Positions 23,414 to 31,284 of a stretch of DNA of 48,657 bases are shown here, in pieces. The first letter of the stretch is position 1. Each line of letters opens with the position of its first letter. This DNA comes from an uncultured SAR116 cluster alpha proteobacterium (lineage in GTDB: Bacteria > Pseudomonadota > Alphaproteobacteria > Puniceispirillales > Marisalimonadaceae). Below the pieces are notes generated by a model, which was not told where the DNA came from, ran no database searches, and was given only the letters and a program-made list of their open reading frames with translations. The translations under genes were made by a program, and so were the position numbers. The stretch lies in assembly GCA_902530325.1 (NCBI GenBank), contig CACAAB010000008.1, positions 1 through 48,657 of the forward strand, written 5' to 3'.

Positions 23414-24280
23414 TTGTCTGATTATTTTACAACTGATGAATTAGCTGAGTTTCTTAGAGTTAAACCAAGAAAAGTTTATGATCTAGTTGCTAAAGAAGAG
23501 GTGCCCTTTTCAAGGGTAATGGGCAAATTATTATTTTCAAAAGAAGAAGTTGCTAATTGGATAGCTGGTAAAAATAATTCAGTTGATAATAAGAAATATC
23601 TACCGGATGTCCTTTTAGGAAGTCATGATCCTCTTCTCGAATATGCAATAAAACAATCTGGATCAGGTATAGCTTTGTCTTTTGATGGGAGTAATAAAGG
23701 GCTTGAAAGATTTAAATTAAATCAAGGAATTGCATCAGGACTTCACATTTATGATTTTATTTCAAAAAAATGGAATATCACAAGTGTTGAAGAGTATTTA
23801 AATGATAAAGATTTTGTTCTTATGGAATGGGCAAAAAGAGAAAGAGGTTTAATATTCAAGCCAACTAATGGACCTAAGAAGAAAATAAAAGATTTTAAAG
23901 GTCAAAAATTAGTTTCAAGACAACCTGGTTCAGGAGCTGATAATTATTTAAAAAATTTGATGGAAAGTGAAAATTTGAATTTATCAGATTTTCTCAAAAC
24001 AGAAATTGTTTATTCTGAAATTGATGCAGTATCATTAGTTTTATCTGATCAAGCTGACGTAACTCTTGGTCTAGCATCAGAGGCAGAAAAGTATAAACTT
24101 AAATTTATTCCAGTGGTTGAAGAAAGATTTGATTTAGTAATTGATAGATTTTCATGGTTTGAAAATCCGTTTCAAAAACTTTTTCAATTCTCCAAAACGG
24201 TAGAATTTAATGACATTGCTTCAAGATTAAAGGGTTATAATATTAAAGATCTTGGTATGATCCACTTTAATAGTAAATAG
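23414..24280 (+). CDS. HTH regulator with periplasmic-binding-like sensor domain
   Basis: A 288-residue one-component regulator. Residues 5-52 form an excisionase/MerR-like helix-turn-helix (YFTTDELAEFLRVKPRKVYDLV, then a wing). Residues 60-285 form a type 2 periplasmic-binding-like domain of the kind annotated PBP_like (PF12727), containing GSHDPLLEYAI, SRQPGSGADNYL and DVTLGLASEA. Such proteins are found beside molybdate and tungstate genes and probably sense the oxyanion in the cytoplasm. No signal peptide. The start is TTG at 23414; no good ribosome site is visible, so a leaderless or weak start is possible. Confidence 0.82.
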   Translation: MSDYFTTDELAEFLRVKPRKVYDLVAKEEVPFSRVMGKLLFSKEEVANWIAGKNNSVDNKKYLPDVLLGSHDPLLEYAIKQSGSGIALSFDGSNKGLERFKLNQGIASGLHIYDFISKKWNITSVEEYLNDKDFVLMEWAKRERGLIFKPTNGPKKKIKDFKGQKLVSRQPGSGADNYLKNLMESENLNLSDFLKTEIVYSEIDAVSLVLSDQADVTLGLASEAEKYKLKFIPVVEERFDLVIDRFSWFENPFQKLFQFSKTVEFNDIASRLKGYNIKDLGMIHFNSK

Positions 24281-24289
24281 GTATAATCA

Positions 24290-24394
24290 ATGATCAAGGA
24301 AATAGGTAAAGGATTGTTAGGTGTTCTAATTATTATAACTCTGTTTGTTTTCTTTTTAGGCCTGAAGACTTTTATATTTTCGCTTGCGTACTAA
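24290..24394 (+). CDS. Putative 34-residue single-helix membrane protein
   Basis: An ATG-initiated frame nine bases after the regulator stop. It encodes a basic N-terminus (MIKEIGKG) and one long hydrophobic helix from about 9 to 32, and ends just before the convergent idnD stop. No clear ribosome binding site is seen, so translation would depend on coupling to the regulator gene. I recognise no family. Confidence 0.4.
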   Translation: MIKEIGKGLLGVLIIITLFVFFLGLKTFIFSLAY

Positions 24395-24398
24395 ATCT

Positions 24399-25430
24399 TT
24401 AAAAAGCTAGTTGAACTTTCATACTTTTTTTATTGTTATTCATTGCAAGTTCAAAACCATCAATTGCGTTTTTAAATTCTATTTTATGAGTGATTAATGG
24501 ATTTACGTCTATTAATTTTTTTTTCATCATTTTAACAGCTAATTCAAATTCTGAATGAAATCTGAATGAGCCTTTTAAATTTAACTCTTTTGTTGTAACT
24601 GATACTAGAGGAATCAAAACATCTCCTCCAAGACCAAGTTGTATCAAGGTGCCTTTAGGCTTTAAGCAATTTATTGAGTCGCTAATACCTTGCGCAGATC
24701 CCGAACATTCAATAGCTATATCAAAATAACCTTTGTTAAATTGATAGTTTTTTAATTGATCATGTTCTTTTAGAACATTTATAACTCTATCTGCTCCCAC
24801 AGAATTTGAAAACGAAAGAGCATTTGTAGAAATATCTGTAACTATTATTTCTTCTGCTCCAGATCTTCTGGCGGCTGCCACGCATAATGTCCCAATAGGT
24901 CCTGATCCAGTAACTATAACTTTTTTTCCTAAAATCTTTCCTGCTTGTTTTATAGCATGAAGACAAACTGCAAGTGGTTCTGCCATTGCAGCTTCTTCTG
25001 GAGACAGGCCATCAGCGGGAACGCATTGAAAATCTTCAGCTATTAATGTTTCTCTAAATGCACCTTGTATGTGCGGAAATGGCATTGCAGATCCATAAAA
25101 TTTCATATTCATGCATTGAATTTGATTACCCTTAAGGCAAAAATTACATTTATTACATGGTCTTGATGGCGATACAGAAACTAATTGTCCAATTGATAAA
25201 TTTTCTACATTTGAGCCAATTTTTGAAATAAATCCAGAAACTTCATGACCTAAAATCATTGGCTCCCGTAACTTAATTTGTCCAAATCCACCATGTTTAT
25301 AATAATGTAGGTCTGTTCCACAAATACCACCGATGGCAATATGAATTTCAACTTGATTAGCGCCTAAATTATCAACTTGATAATCTTCTATCCTTAAGTC
25401 TAATGGACCATGAATTCGTAGAGATTTCAT
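24399..25430 (-). CDS. idnD: L-idonate 5-dehydrogenase
   Basis: A 343-residue zinc-dependent medium-chain dehydrogenase that oxidises L-idonate to 5-ketogluconate. Catalytic zinc ligands are in GGICGTDLHYYKHGGFG and GHEVSG; the structural zinc set is CNKCNFCLKGNQIQC near residues 93-107. The nucleotide-binding loop is VTGSGPIGTL near 173. The HYYKHGGFG segment is typical of the idonate branch rather than of sorbitol or threonine dehydrogenases. It is divergent from the gluconate 5-dehydrogenase gene, together forming a pathway from idonate to gluconate. Confidence 0.87.
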   Translation of the reverse strand: MKSLRIHGPLDLRIEDYQVDNLGANQVEIHIAIGGICGTDLHYYKHGGFGQIKLREPMILGHEVSGFISKIGSNVENLSIGQLVSVSPSRPCNKCNFCLKGNQIQCMNMKFYGSAMPFPHIQGAFRETLIAEDFQCVPADGLSPEEAAMAEPLAVCLHAIKQAGKILGKKVIVTGSGPIGTLCVAAARRSGAEEIIVTDISTNALSFSNSVGADRVINVLKEHDQLKNYQFNKGYFDIAIECSGSAQGISDSINCLKPKGTLIQLGLGGDVLIPLVSVTTKELNLKGSFRFHSEFELAVKMMKKKLIDVNPLITHKIEFKNAIDGFELAMNNNKKSMKVQLAF

Positions 25431-25473
25431 TAAATACGCCTTTATCTAATTAGAGTTTAAACTTAAATTTTAG

Positions 25474-25493
25474 AAAGATAATTGGCAATCTTT
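25474..25493. promoter_or_regulatory. Candidate operator between idnD and idnO
   Basis: AAAGAT and ATCTTT form a 6-bp inverted repeat around AATTGGCA in the 106-base gap between the two divergent genes. The position is right for a shared operator, but the arms are short and AT-rich, so chance is possible. Confidence 0.25.
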
Positions 25494-25536
25494 TTATTAT
25501 TACTGTACTTTTACATAAATTCAAAAAGGAAAAGAA

Positions 25537-26307
25537 ATGGTTTCAGGATTAAAATTATTTGATCTTAATGGTAAAACAGCTCTTATAACCGGCTCATCAC
25601 AAGGAATTGGTTATGCTTTAGCTAAGGGTTTGGCTGATGCTGGCTCTGATATAATACTGAATGGTAGAAATACTGAAAAGTTAAAACAATCAGCTGAAGC
25701 AATTAATACTAAACAAAATATCTTTCAATTATGCTTTGATGTTACTAATTATGAACAGACCAAGCGATCTATTGATAAATTTGAAAAAGAAATTAGTCCA
25801 ATTGATATTTTAATTAATAATGCTGGAATGCAATTTAGAACTGCCTTAGAAGATTTCCCACGAGATAAGTTTGAGGAATTATTAAAAACAAATGTGTCTT
25901 CAGTTTTTAATGTAAGTCAAGTTGTTGCAAAATATATGATTAAAAGAGGCGAAGGTAAAATTATAAATATAGCCAGTGTCCAAACATCTCTTGCTAGACC
26001 AGGTATTGCTCCCTATACAGCAACAAAGGGTGCTGTAGGAAATATCACAAAAGGTATGGCAACAGATTGGGCGAAATATGGTATTCAATGCAATGCTATT
26101 GCACCAGGATATTTTGATACACCATTGAATGCCGCTCTTGTTTCCGATAGTGATTTTACAGCGTGGTTAAAAAAAAGAACTCCGGCAGGTAGGTGGGGTG
26201 AAGTTCATGAACTAGTAGGTGCTAGTATCTTTTTAAGTTCTGCAGCCTCAAATTTTGTAAATGGTCATACACTTTATGTTGATGGTGGTATAACCGCATC
26301 TTTATAG
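25537..26307 (+). CDS. idnO: Gluconate 5-dehydrogenase-type SDR
   Basis: A 256-residue short-chain dehydrogenase. The cofactor loop is TGSSQGIG (about 18-25), the NNAG element is near 92, and the catalytic residues are the serine in NIASVQTS with Y and K in YTATKGAV (about 161-165). Its partner idnD lies divergently, which supports reduction of 5-ketogluconate to gluconate as its reaction. AAAGGAAAAG precedes the ATG. Gluconate would then need a kinase that is not in this window. Confidence 0.83.
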   Translation: MVSGLKLFDLNGKTALITGSSQGIGYALAKGLADAGSDIILNGRNTEKLKQSAEAINTKQNIFQLCFDVTNYEQTKRSIDKFEKEISPIDILINNAGMQFRTALEDFPRDKFEELLKTNVSSVFNVSQVVAKYMIKRGEGKIINIASVQTSLARPGIAPYTATKGAVGNITKGMATDWAKYGIQCNAIAPGYFDTPLNAALVSDSDFTAWLKKRTPAGRWGEVHELVGASIFLSSAASNFVNGHTLYVDGGITASL

Positions 26308-26337
26308 ATAAATATTCTTTAAAAGCAAATAAATATG

Positions 26338-26350
26338 TTGTAAATTGCAA
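26338..26350. promoter_or_regulatory. Possible Lrp-type operator
   Basis: TTGTAAATTGCAA is a 13-base near-palindrome (TTGxAA-A-TTxCAA) about 50 bases before the Lrp-family start codon. Autoregulation is common for this family, so a binding site here is plausible. It is a single occurrence with no confirmed second site. Confidence 0.3.
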
Positions 26351-26401
26351 AATTATTTTTTATAAATACTAATATTAGAAAATTATTCTTTTAGAGTTAT
26401 T

Positions 26402-26872
26402 ATGTTAGATGAAATTGATATCAAAATATTAAGTGTTATACAAAAAAATGCTGGGTTACCTCTGTCTGAAATTTCTAAGAAAGTGGGTGTGTCTCCAACT
26501 CCTTGTTGGAATAGAATAAAAAAAATGGAAGAAGGAGGCGTCATTTCTGCGAGAACAATTGTTCTTAATAGAAAAGCTATTAATTTATCAATTGTTGTTT
26601 TTTTGTCGATAAGAGTAAGTCATCATTCAAAAGACTGGATTGATAGATTCCAAAATATAATAAATAAGTATGACGAAATTATTGAAACTCACAGGCTTAC
26701 TGGTTCAGATACGGATTATATGTTGAAGATTGTTGCTCCAAGTATAGAGGAGTACGATAATTTTCAACAGAAGTTAATTGGAGAGCTTGAGTTTACTAAG
26801 ATGTCTTCAAGCATATCCCTTCAAGAAATGAAAAACTCTCACATTTTACCTCTTAATCAATTTAAAAATTAG
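26402..26872 (+). CDS. Lrp/AsnC family transcriptional regulator
   Basis: A 156-residue regulator with an N-terminal helix-turn-helix (LDEIDIKILSVIQKNAGLPLSEISKKVGVSPTPCWNRIKKMEE, residues 2-44) and a C-terminal RAM ligand-binding domain (about 65-145, with RLTGSDTDYMLKIVA). Members respond to amino acids or related metabolites. Its stop overlaps the tupA stop by four bases on the other strand. The regulated genes cannot be named; the idn genes upstream or itself are the nearest candidates. Confidence 0.9.
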   Translation: MLDEIDIKILSVIQKNAGLPLSEISKKVGVSPTPCWNRIKKMEEGGVISARTIVLNRKAINLSIVVFLSIRVSHHSKDWIDRFQNIINKYDEIIETHRLTGSDTDYMLKIVAPSIEEYDNFQQKLIGELEFTKMSSSISLQEMKNSHILPLNQFKN

Positions 26873-27687
26873 TTAGCATTTGGGAAAAATAATTGCTCAC
26901 CTTTTACTTTAAATGCCTTTATCTTGGTTTGTCCTTCAGGGGAGGTAAGCCATTTGATAAACTTATTAGCAATATTAGATTTTACATTTGGGCATCTAGC
27001 AGGGTTTACTAGTATAATTCCATACTGATTAAATAAAATATTGCTCTTTTCGGTAAACATTTTCAATTCACCTTTATTATTAAAATTTATCCATGATGCT
27101 CTATCTGTTATAGTGTAAGCTCCCATACCATTTGCTAAATTTAGAGTTGCCCCCATTCCAGACCCAGCTTCTCTATACCATCTACCCGAAAACTTTAATG
27201 GATTTAACTTAGTTTTTTTCCAAATGCTCATTTCTTTAAAATGAGTGCCTGAATCATCACCACGTGAGACAAAGATAGATGATGTTTTAAATATTTTTTT
27301 AAATGCTTCTAATGGACTGTCTTTATCATTTATTTGCGCAGGGTTTTCTTTAGGTCCAATAATTATGAAATCATTGTACATAAGGTCTTTTCTATTTATG
27401 CCAAAGCCTTTTTTAACAAAATTTAATTCTCTTTCTTTTGCATGCACTATGACAACATCACCATCACAATTACTGGCATTTTTTAATGCTGCACCAGTGC
27501 CAACAGATACCACATGTGCGTCCACATTGATTTTTGATTTTACTATTGGAAGTATATAATTATAAAACCCAGAATTATAAGTAGAGGTAGTTGATTGAAT
27601 AATTAATGCATCTTTGCCAAAGCTAAGCTTTGGAAGAATAAATAATAAAAATAATAAAAATAAATTTTTAGATAAAACAAACATCAA
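26869..27687 (-). CDS. tupA: Tungstate ABC transporter substrate-binding protein TupA
   Basis: A 272-residue periplasmic protein with a signal peptide (about 1-24, ending SFG). The oxyanion site STTSTYNSG (near 31-40) carries the TTSTxxSG signature of TupA, and a second element, VSRGDDSGTHFKEM, lies near 140. These distinguish it from the molybdate protein ModA. It is divergent from tupB and tupC, so the three form one transporter. High-affinity tungstate uptake fits a tungsten formate dehydrogenase encoded 12 kb away. Confidence 0.9.
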   Translation of the reverse strand: MMFVLSKNLFLLFLLFILPKLSFGKDALIIQSTTSTYNSGFYNYILPIVKSKINVDAHVVSVGTGAALKNASNCDGDVVIVHAKERELNFVKKGFGINRKDLMYNDFIIIGPKENPAQINDKDSPLEAFKKIFKTSSIFVSRGDDSGTHFKEMSIWKKTKLNPLKFSGRWYREAGSGMGATLNLANGMGAYTITDRASWINFNNKGELKMFTEKSNILFNQYGIILVNPARCPNVKSNIANKFIKWLTSPEGQTKIKAFKVKGEQLFFPNAN

Positions 27688-27708
27688 AAAGTTAAATTAA
27701 TTGCATAT

Positions 27709-27750
27709 TATGTAAATTTCACATAAATTAACATATTTAAACATAAATAA
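27709..27750. promoter_or_regulatory. Palindrome and three 10-bp direct repeats in the tupA-tupB control region
   Basis: TATGTAAATTTCACATA (27709-27725) is a 17-base near-perfect palindrome. Overlapping its right end, three 10-base units each starting ACATA lie in strict register at 27721, 27731 and 27741. The 10-base step places all three on one face of the helix. This looks like a cooperative operator for control of tungstate uptake, but the bound protein is unknown. Confidence 0.5.
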
Positions 27751-27765
27751 TCAAGGTAATTATGT

Positions 27766-28467
27766 ATGATATTAGAATCATTTACACGTGCATTTGATTT
27801 AGTTTTAACTCTAGATAAAGATTTTTTTGAGATACTTCTACTTTCAATGAAAGTTAGTTGTCTTTCATTACTTTTATCTTGTTTAGTGGGTTTACCAATT
27901 GGGACATATTTGGCTATTAAAAATTTTTGGGGTAGAGACACTATTCTGATTATATTTAATGCTATGATGGGTTTACCTCCAGTTGTTGTAGGATTAATAG
28001 TATACTTGTTAATTTCACGATCTGGTCCATTTGGGTGGTTAGGTGTTTTATACACACCTTCGGCTATGATTATTGCTCAAATGATTTTGATTATTCCTAT
28101 TATTGTCTCATTATCAGCACAAATAATCGAAGAAATTAATGAAGAATATAAAGACCTTTTCAAATCTCTAGTTATTTCATCTCATAAAGCTCTTATCGCA
28201 TGTTTGTATGATGCTAGATATTCAATTTTAACAGTAATTTTAGCTGGGTTTGGTAGAGCTATCTCTGAAGTTGGCGCTGTAATAATTGTAGGTGGTAATA
28301 TAGATCACTTAACAAGAGTTATGACGACTACAATTGCTTTGGAAACGTCTAAGGGAAATTTATCTTTGGCTTTAGCCTTAGGTATTATCCTCTTATTGAT
28401 TGCCTTAATTATAAACCTAATTCTAATTACTTTAAAAACTAGAGCAAAAAGGAGAATGTATGTTTGA
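27766..28467 (+). CDS. tupB: Tungstate ABC transporter permease TupB
   Basis: A 233-residue inner-membrane permease with about five or six helices. The coupling-loop region EEYKDLFKSLVISSHKALIACLYDARY and GFGRAISEVGAVIIVGGNI fit the molybdate/tungstate permease family. Its 3' end overlaps tupC by eight bases. Faces the tupA promoter across a 78-base gap containing repeats. Confidence 0.9.
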   Translation: MILESFTRAFDLVLTLDKDFFEILLLSMKVSCLSLLLSCLVGLPIGTYLAIKNFWGRDTILIIFNAMMGLPPVVVGLIVYLLISRSGPFGWLGVLYTPSAMIIAQMILIIPIIVSLSAQIIEEINEEYKDLFKSLVISSHKALIACLYDARYSILTVILAGFGRAISEVGAVIIVGGNIDHLTRVMTTTIALETSKGNLSLALALGIILLLIALIINLILITLKTRAKRRMYV

Positions 28468-29191
28468 TAAACAAAAAAAATCAAAATCACTAACTCCTAT
28501 AGTTGTATCTAATTTATCTATTTTATTAGGTGAAATTAAAATTTTGGATAAAATTAATTGTAAAATTCATAATGAATCAATTATTGCTATTTTAGGTCCT
28601 AATGGAGCTGGTAAAAGTATGTTTCTAAAAAGCATAAATGGATTAATTGGGGTCGAGTCCAGAAAAATTTATTTTAATTCAAGAGAAATTAATGATCATA
28701 TTAGAAAAGATATGGCACTAGTTTTTCAAAAGCCTACACTTTTAAGAAGAACTGTTTTAGAGAATATGCAATTTGTTTTAGAGAAAAAAAATAAGATATC
28801 TAATCTTCAAATTACGAATCTTTTACAAAGAGTAGGTTTAGATATTTACAAGTACAAACCCGCTAGATTATTGTCAGGTGGAGAACAACAAAGATTATCT
28901 CTTGCAAGGGCTTTGTTAATTAATCCTTCTCTATTACTTTTAGATGAGCCAACCGCCAATTTAGACCCCTATAGTTTAAATTTAATTGAAGAAATAATTT
29001 TAGATGAAAACAAAAAAGGGAAGACCATAATCTTAACTACACATGATATGGGTCAAGCAAAAAGATTAGCTAAGGAAATACTTTTTTTTAATAAAGGTAA
29101 ACTCCTTGAACAAACAAAGGCCATTAACTTTTTTAAAAAGCCAAAGACAAAAGAAGCTCAAAGTTATATAAATGGGAAAATTCTATTATGA
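28460..29191 (+). CDS. tupC: Tungstate ABC transporter ATP-binding protein TupC
   Basis: A 243-residue ATPase. Walker A GPNGAGKSM is near residue 47, the Q-loop is in VFQKPTLLRRT, the signature is LSGGEQQR, and Walker B is LLLLDEPTANLD. The switch histidine follows in TTHDMGQAK. There is no C-terminal TOBE regulatory domain such as ModC has. Overlap with tupB shows translational coupling. Confidence 0.9.
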   Translation: MFDKQKKSKSLTPIVVSNLSILLGEIKILDKINCKIHNESIIAILGPNGAGKSMFLKSINGLIGVESRKIYFNSREINDHIRKDMALVFQKPTLLRRTVLENMQFVLEKKNKISNLQITNLLQRVGLDIYKYKPARLLSGGEQQRLSLARALLINPSLLLLDEPTANLDPYSLNLIEEIILDENKKGKTIILTTHDMGQAKRLAKEILFFNKGKLLEQTKAINFFKKPKTKEAQSYINGKILL

Positions 29192-29194
29192 ACT

Positions 29195-30382
29195 TTATTC
29201 AACCAGAATATTTTCAGCTAGATCTGTCCAGTATTGGGCTCCAATGGGTAAAAGTTCATCATTAAAATCATAAAAGGGACTATGTAGCTTTTCTGAGCTT
29301 GCCCCAGCTCCAAGCCATATATATGCTCCTGGTTTTTCTTCTAGCATATAAGAAAAATCTTCTGAACCCATTGTTGGTGTTTCTTTTAAATTAATTGAGT
29401 TGTCACCAAAAGTTTTTTTAAAAATTTTAGAAGCAAGTTTAGCGCATTCCTTGTTGTTTATAGTCGGCGGATATCCAGGACGAATTTCAATATTCACTTC
29501 ACAATTACTAATTTCACAAGTATTAGACGCAACCTTCTTTATTTTATCTAGCATTTCATTTCTATTTTTTTGATCTGTAGATCTAAGGGTTCCTCCAATA
29601 GTTACAGTGTCAGGGATTACATTAAATGCAGATCCACCTTCAATTTTTGTTATAGATAAGACAGCACTTTTAAATGGATCTAATTGTCTTGATATTAAAC
29701 TTTGAAGTGCAGTGATAGTTAATCCAGCAGCTACCATAGGATCATTTGCATATTGAGGTTGTGCTGCATGTCCACCTTTACCTTTTACTTCAATTACAAT
29801 TATGTCACCTCCAGCCATAGCAAAACCCTCATGGATAACTGCTTCACCAACTGGAATACCTGGCCAGTTATGAATTCCCCAAACACTATCGATTTTAAAT
29901 TTCTTAAAAAGACCATCATTAATCATTGCTTTAGCCCCTGCATTACCTCCTTCTTCAGCGGGTTGAAAAACACAATAAACTTTTCCATAAAATTTTTTTG
30001 TTTCTGACAAATATTTTGCAGCTCCTAATAACATTGTAGAATGTCCGTCATGTCCACAAGCATGCATTGCTCCTTCATTTTTTGAAGAATATGGCAAATT
30101 AGTCTTTTCAGTCATTGGAAGTGCATCCATATCTGCACGAATCGCAATAGATTTTTCTTGTCTTTTATTTTCTTTTCCTTGAATAATTCCTACAACACCT
30201 GTTTTGCCAAATTCTTCAATTACTTCTATTCCAAAATCTTTTAATTTATTGGCTATAAATTTAGATGTAACTTTTTCTTGATATGCTATTTCCGGTTTCT
30301 CATGTATTTGATGTCTCCATTCCGTCATTTCTGGAACTATATCTTTAATTTTTTGCTTGATATTCATTTTTACTACACTCAA
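29195..30382 (-). CDS. M20 family amidohydrolase (N-acyl amino acid / hippurate hydrolase type)
   Basis: A 395-residue metal-dependent amidohydrolase. The family signature MHACGHDGHSTMLLGAA lies near residue 106, a catalytic glutamate pair in QPAEEGG near 140, and GGDIIVIEVKGKGGHAAQP marks the dimerisation domain. Related enzymes cleave N-acyl amino acids, hippurate or indole-acetyl amino acids. Convergent with tupC and divergent from the N-formylglutamate amidohydrolase-like gene, so it probably belongs to the amino-acid-derivative uptake cluster. A shorter start at M6 is possible. Confidence 0.88.
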   Translation of the reverse strand: MSVVKMNIKQKIKDIVPEMTEWRHQIHEKPEIAYQEKVTSKFIANKLKDFGIEVIEEFGKTGVVGIIQGKENKRQEKSIAIRADMDALPMTEKTNLPYSSKNEGAMHACGHDGHSTMLLGAAKYLSETKKFYGKVYCVFQPAEEGGNAGAKAMINDGLFKKFKIDSVWGIHNWPGIPVGEAVIHEGFAMAGGDIIVIEVKGKGGHAAQPQYANDPMVAAGLTITALQSLISRQLDPFKSAVLSITKIEGGSAFNVIPDTVTIGGTLRSTDQKNRNEMLDKIKKVASNTCEISNCEVNIEIRPGYPPTINNKECAKLASKIFKKTFGDNSINLKETPTMGSEDFSYMLEEKPGAYIWLGAGASSEKLHSPFYDFNDELLPIGAQYWTDLAENILVE

Positions 30383-30417
30383 TAATATTTATACATTTTG
30401 AAAATAAGGAATCCATT

Positions 30418-31284
30418 TTGCTAGATACGATTTTAAACGTTGATGGAGAAGAAGGTCAATCTATTCCTTTAATAGTCGATTCTCCTCATAGTGGAGTTAT
30501 TTATCCATCTGATTTTAATCATCAAGCTGAATTTTCAAAATTAAGACAAGCAGAAGACTCATATGTTGATGAATTATATAATTATGTTTCTGAAATAGGT
30601 GGTGTAATTCTAAATGCTAATTTTCCTAGATCTTATATAGATCCCAATAGAGCAGAAACTGATTTTCCAAGTGAAGAACTTATTGATTTTGACGTCAAGA
30701 AAGAAAAATTTTTATTCAACCCTACAATTAAGAGTGAATTAGGGATTGGTCTGATTTGGTTGCGCATTCCTCCAAATGGAGAGCCTATGTATGCAAATAA
30801 AATAAAATTTGGTGAATTCATTCACAGGGTTAAAAATTATCATAGACCTTATCATAAAACACTTAAAGAAATTATGAGTAGTACTTATCAAAATTTTGGA
30901 AAGTTTTATCACATAAACGCTCATTCAATGCAAAACAAAGCCACAGCAATGTCAGATCAAGAAAAAGGTACTAGGAGACCAGATTTTGTTATTGGTGATA
31001 GAGATGGAACATCTTGTAAAAGAGAATTTACTGACCTTATTGTAGATTTTTTAAGAAGTTTAAACTACTCTGTTGATATTAATGATCCATATAAAGGTAT
31101 GGAACTTACAGATGCTTATAGTGATCCTAAAACAAATAAGAATTCAGTCCAAATTGAAGTTAATAGAAGATTATATATGGATGAAATAACAAGAATAAAA
31201 TCAGACAATTTTGATCTTTTAAAAACAAATATTGGAAGTCTGTTAAATGAGATTAAATTACAAATTGAAAAAGGTATTTTATGA
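30418..31284 (+). CDS. N-formylglutamate amidohydrolase-like protein
   Basis: A 288-residue member of the N-formylglutamate amidohydrolase family, which removes formyl or related groups from amino acids. Seen: VDSPHSGVIYPSDF near residue 20, EDSYVDELY near 46, NFPRSYIDPNRAE near 65 and YHINAHSMQNKA near 163. The TTG start at 30418 is supported by AAGGA at 30406-30410. It overlaps the ABC ATPase gene by ATGA. There are no other hut genes here, so histidine degradation is less likely than processing of an imported substrate. Confidence 0.85.
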   Translation: MLDTILNVDGEEGQSIPLIVDSPHSGVIYPSDFNHQAEFSKLRQAEDSYVDELYNYVSEIGGVILNANFPRSYIDPNRAETDFPSEELIDFDVKKEKFLFNPTIKSELGIGLIWLRIPPNGEPMYANKIKFGEFIHRVKNYHRPYHKTLKEIMSSTYQNFGKFYHINAHSMQNKATAMSDQEKGTRRPDFVIGDRDGTSCKREFTDLIVDFLRSLNYSVDINDPYKGMELTDAYSDPKTNKNSVQIEVNRRLYMDEITRIKSDNFDLLKTNIGSLLNEIKLQIEKGIL

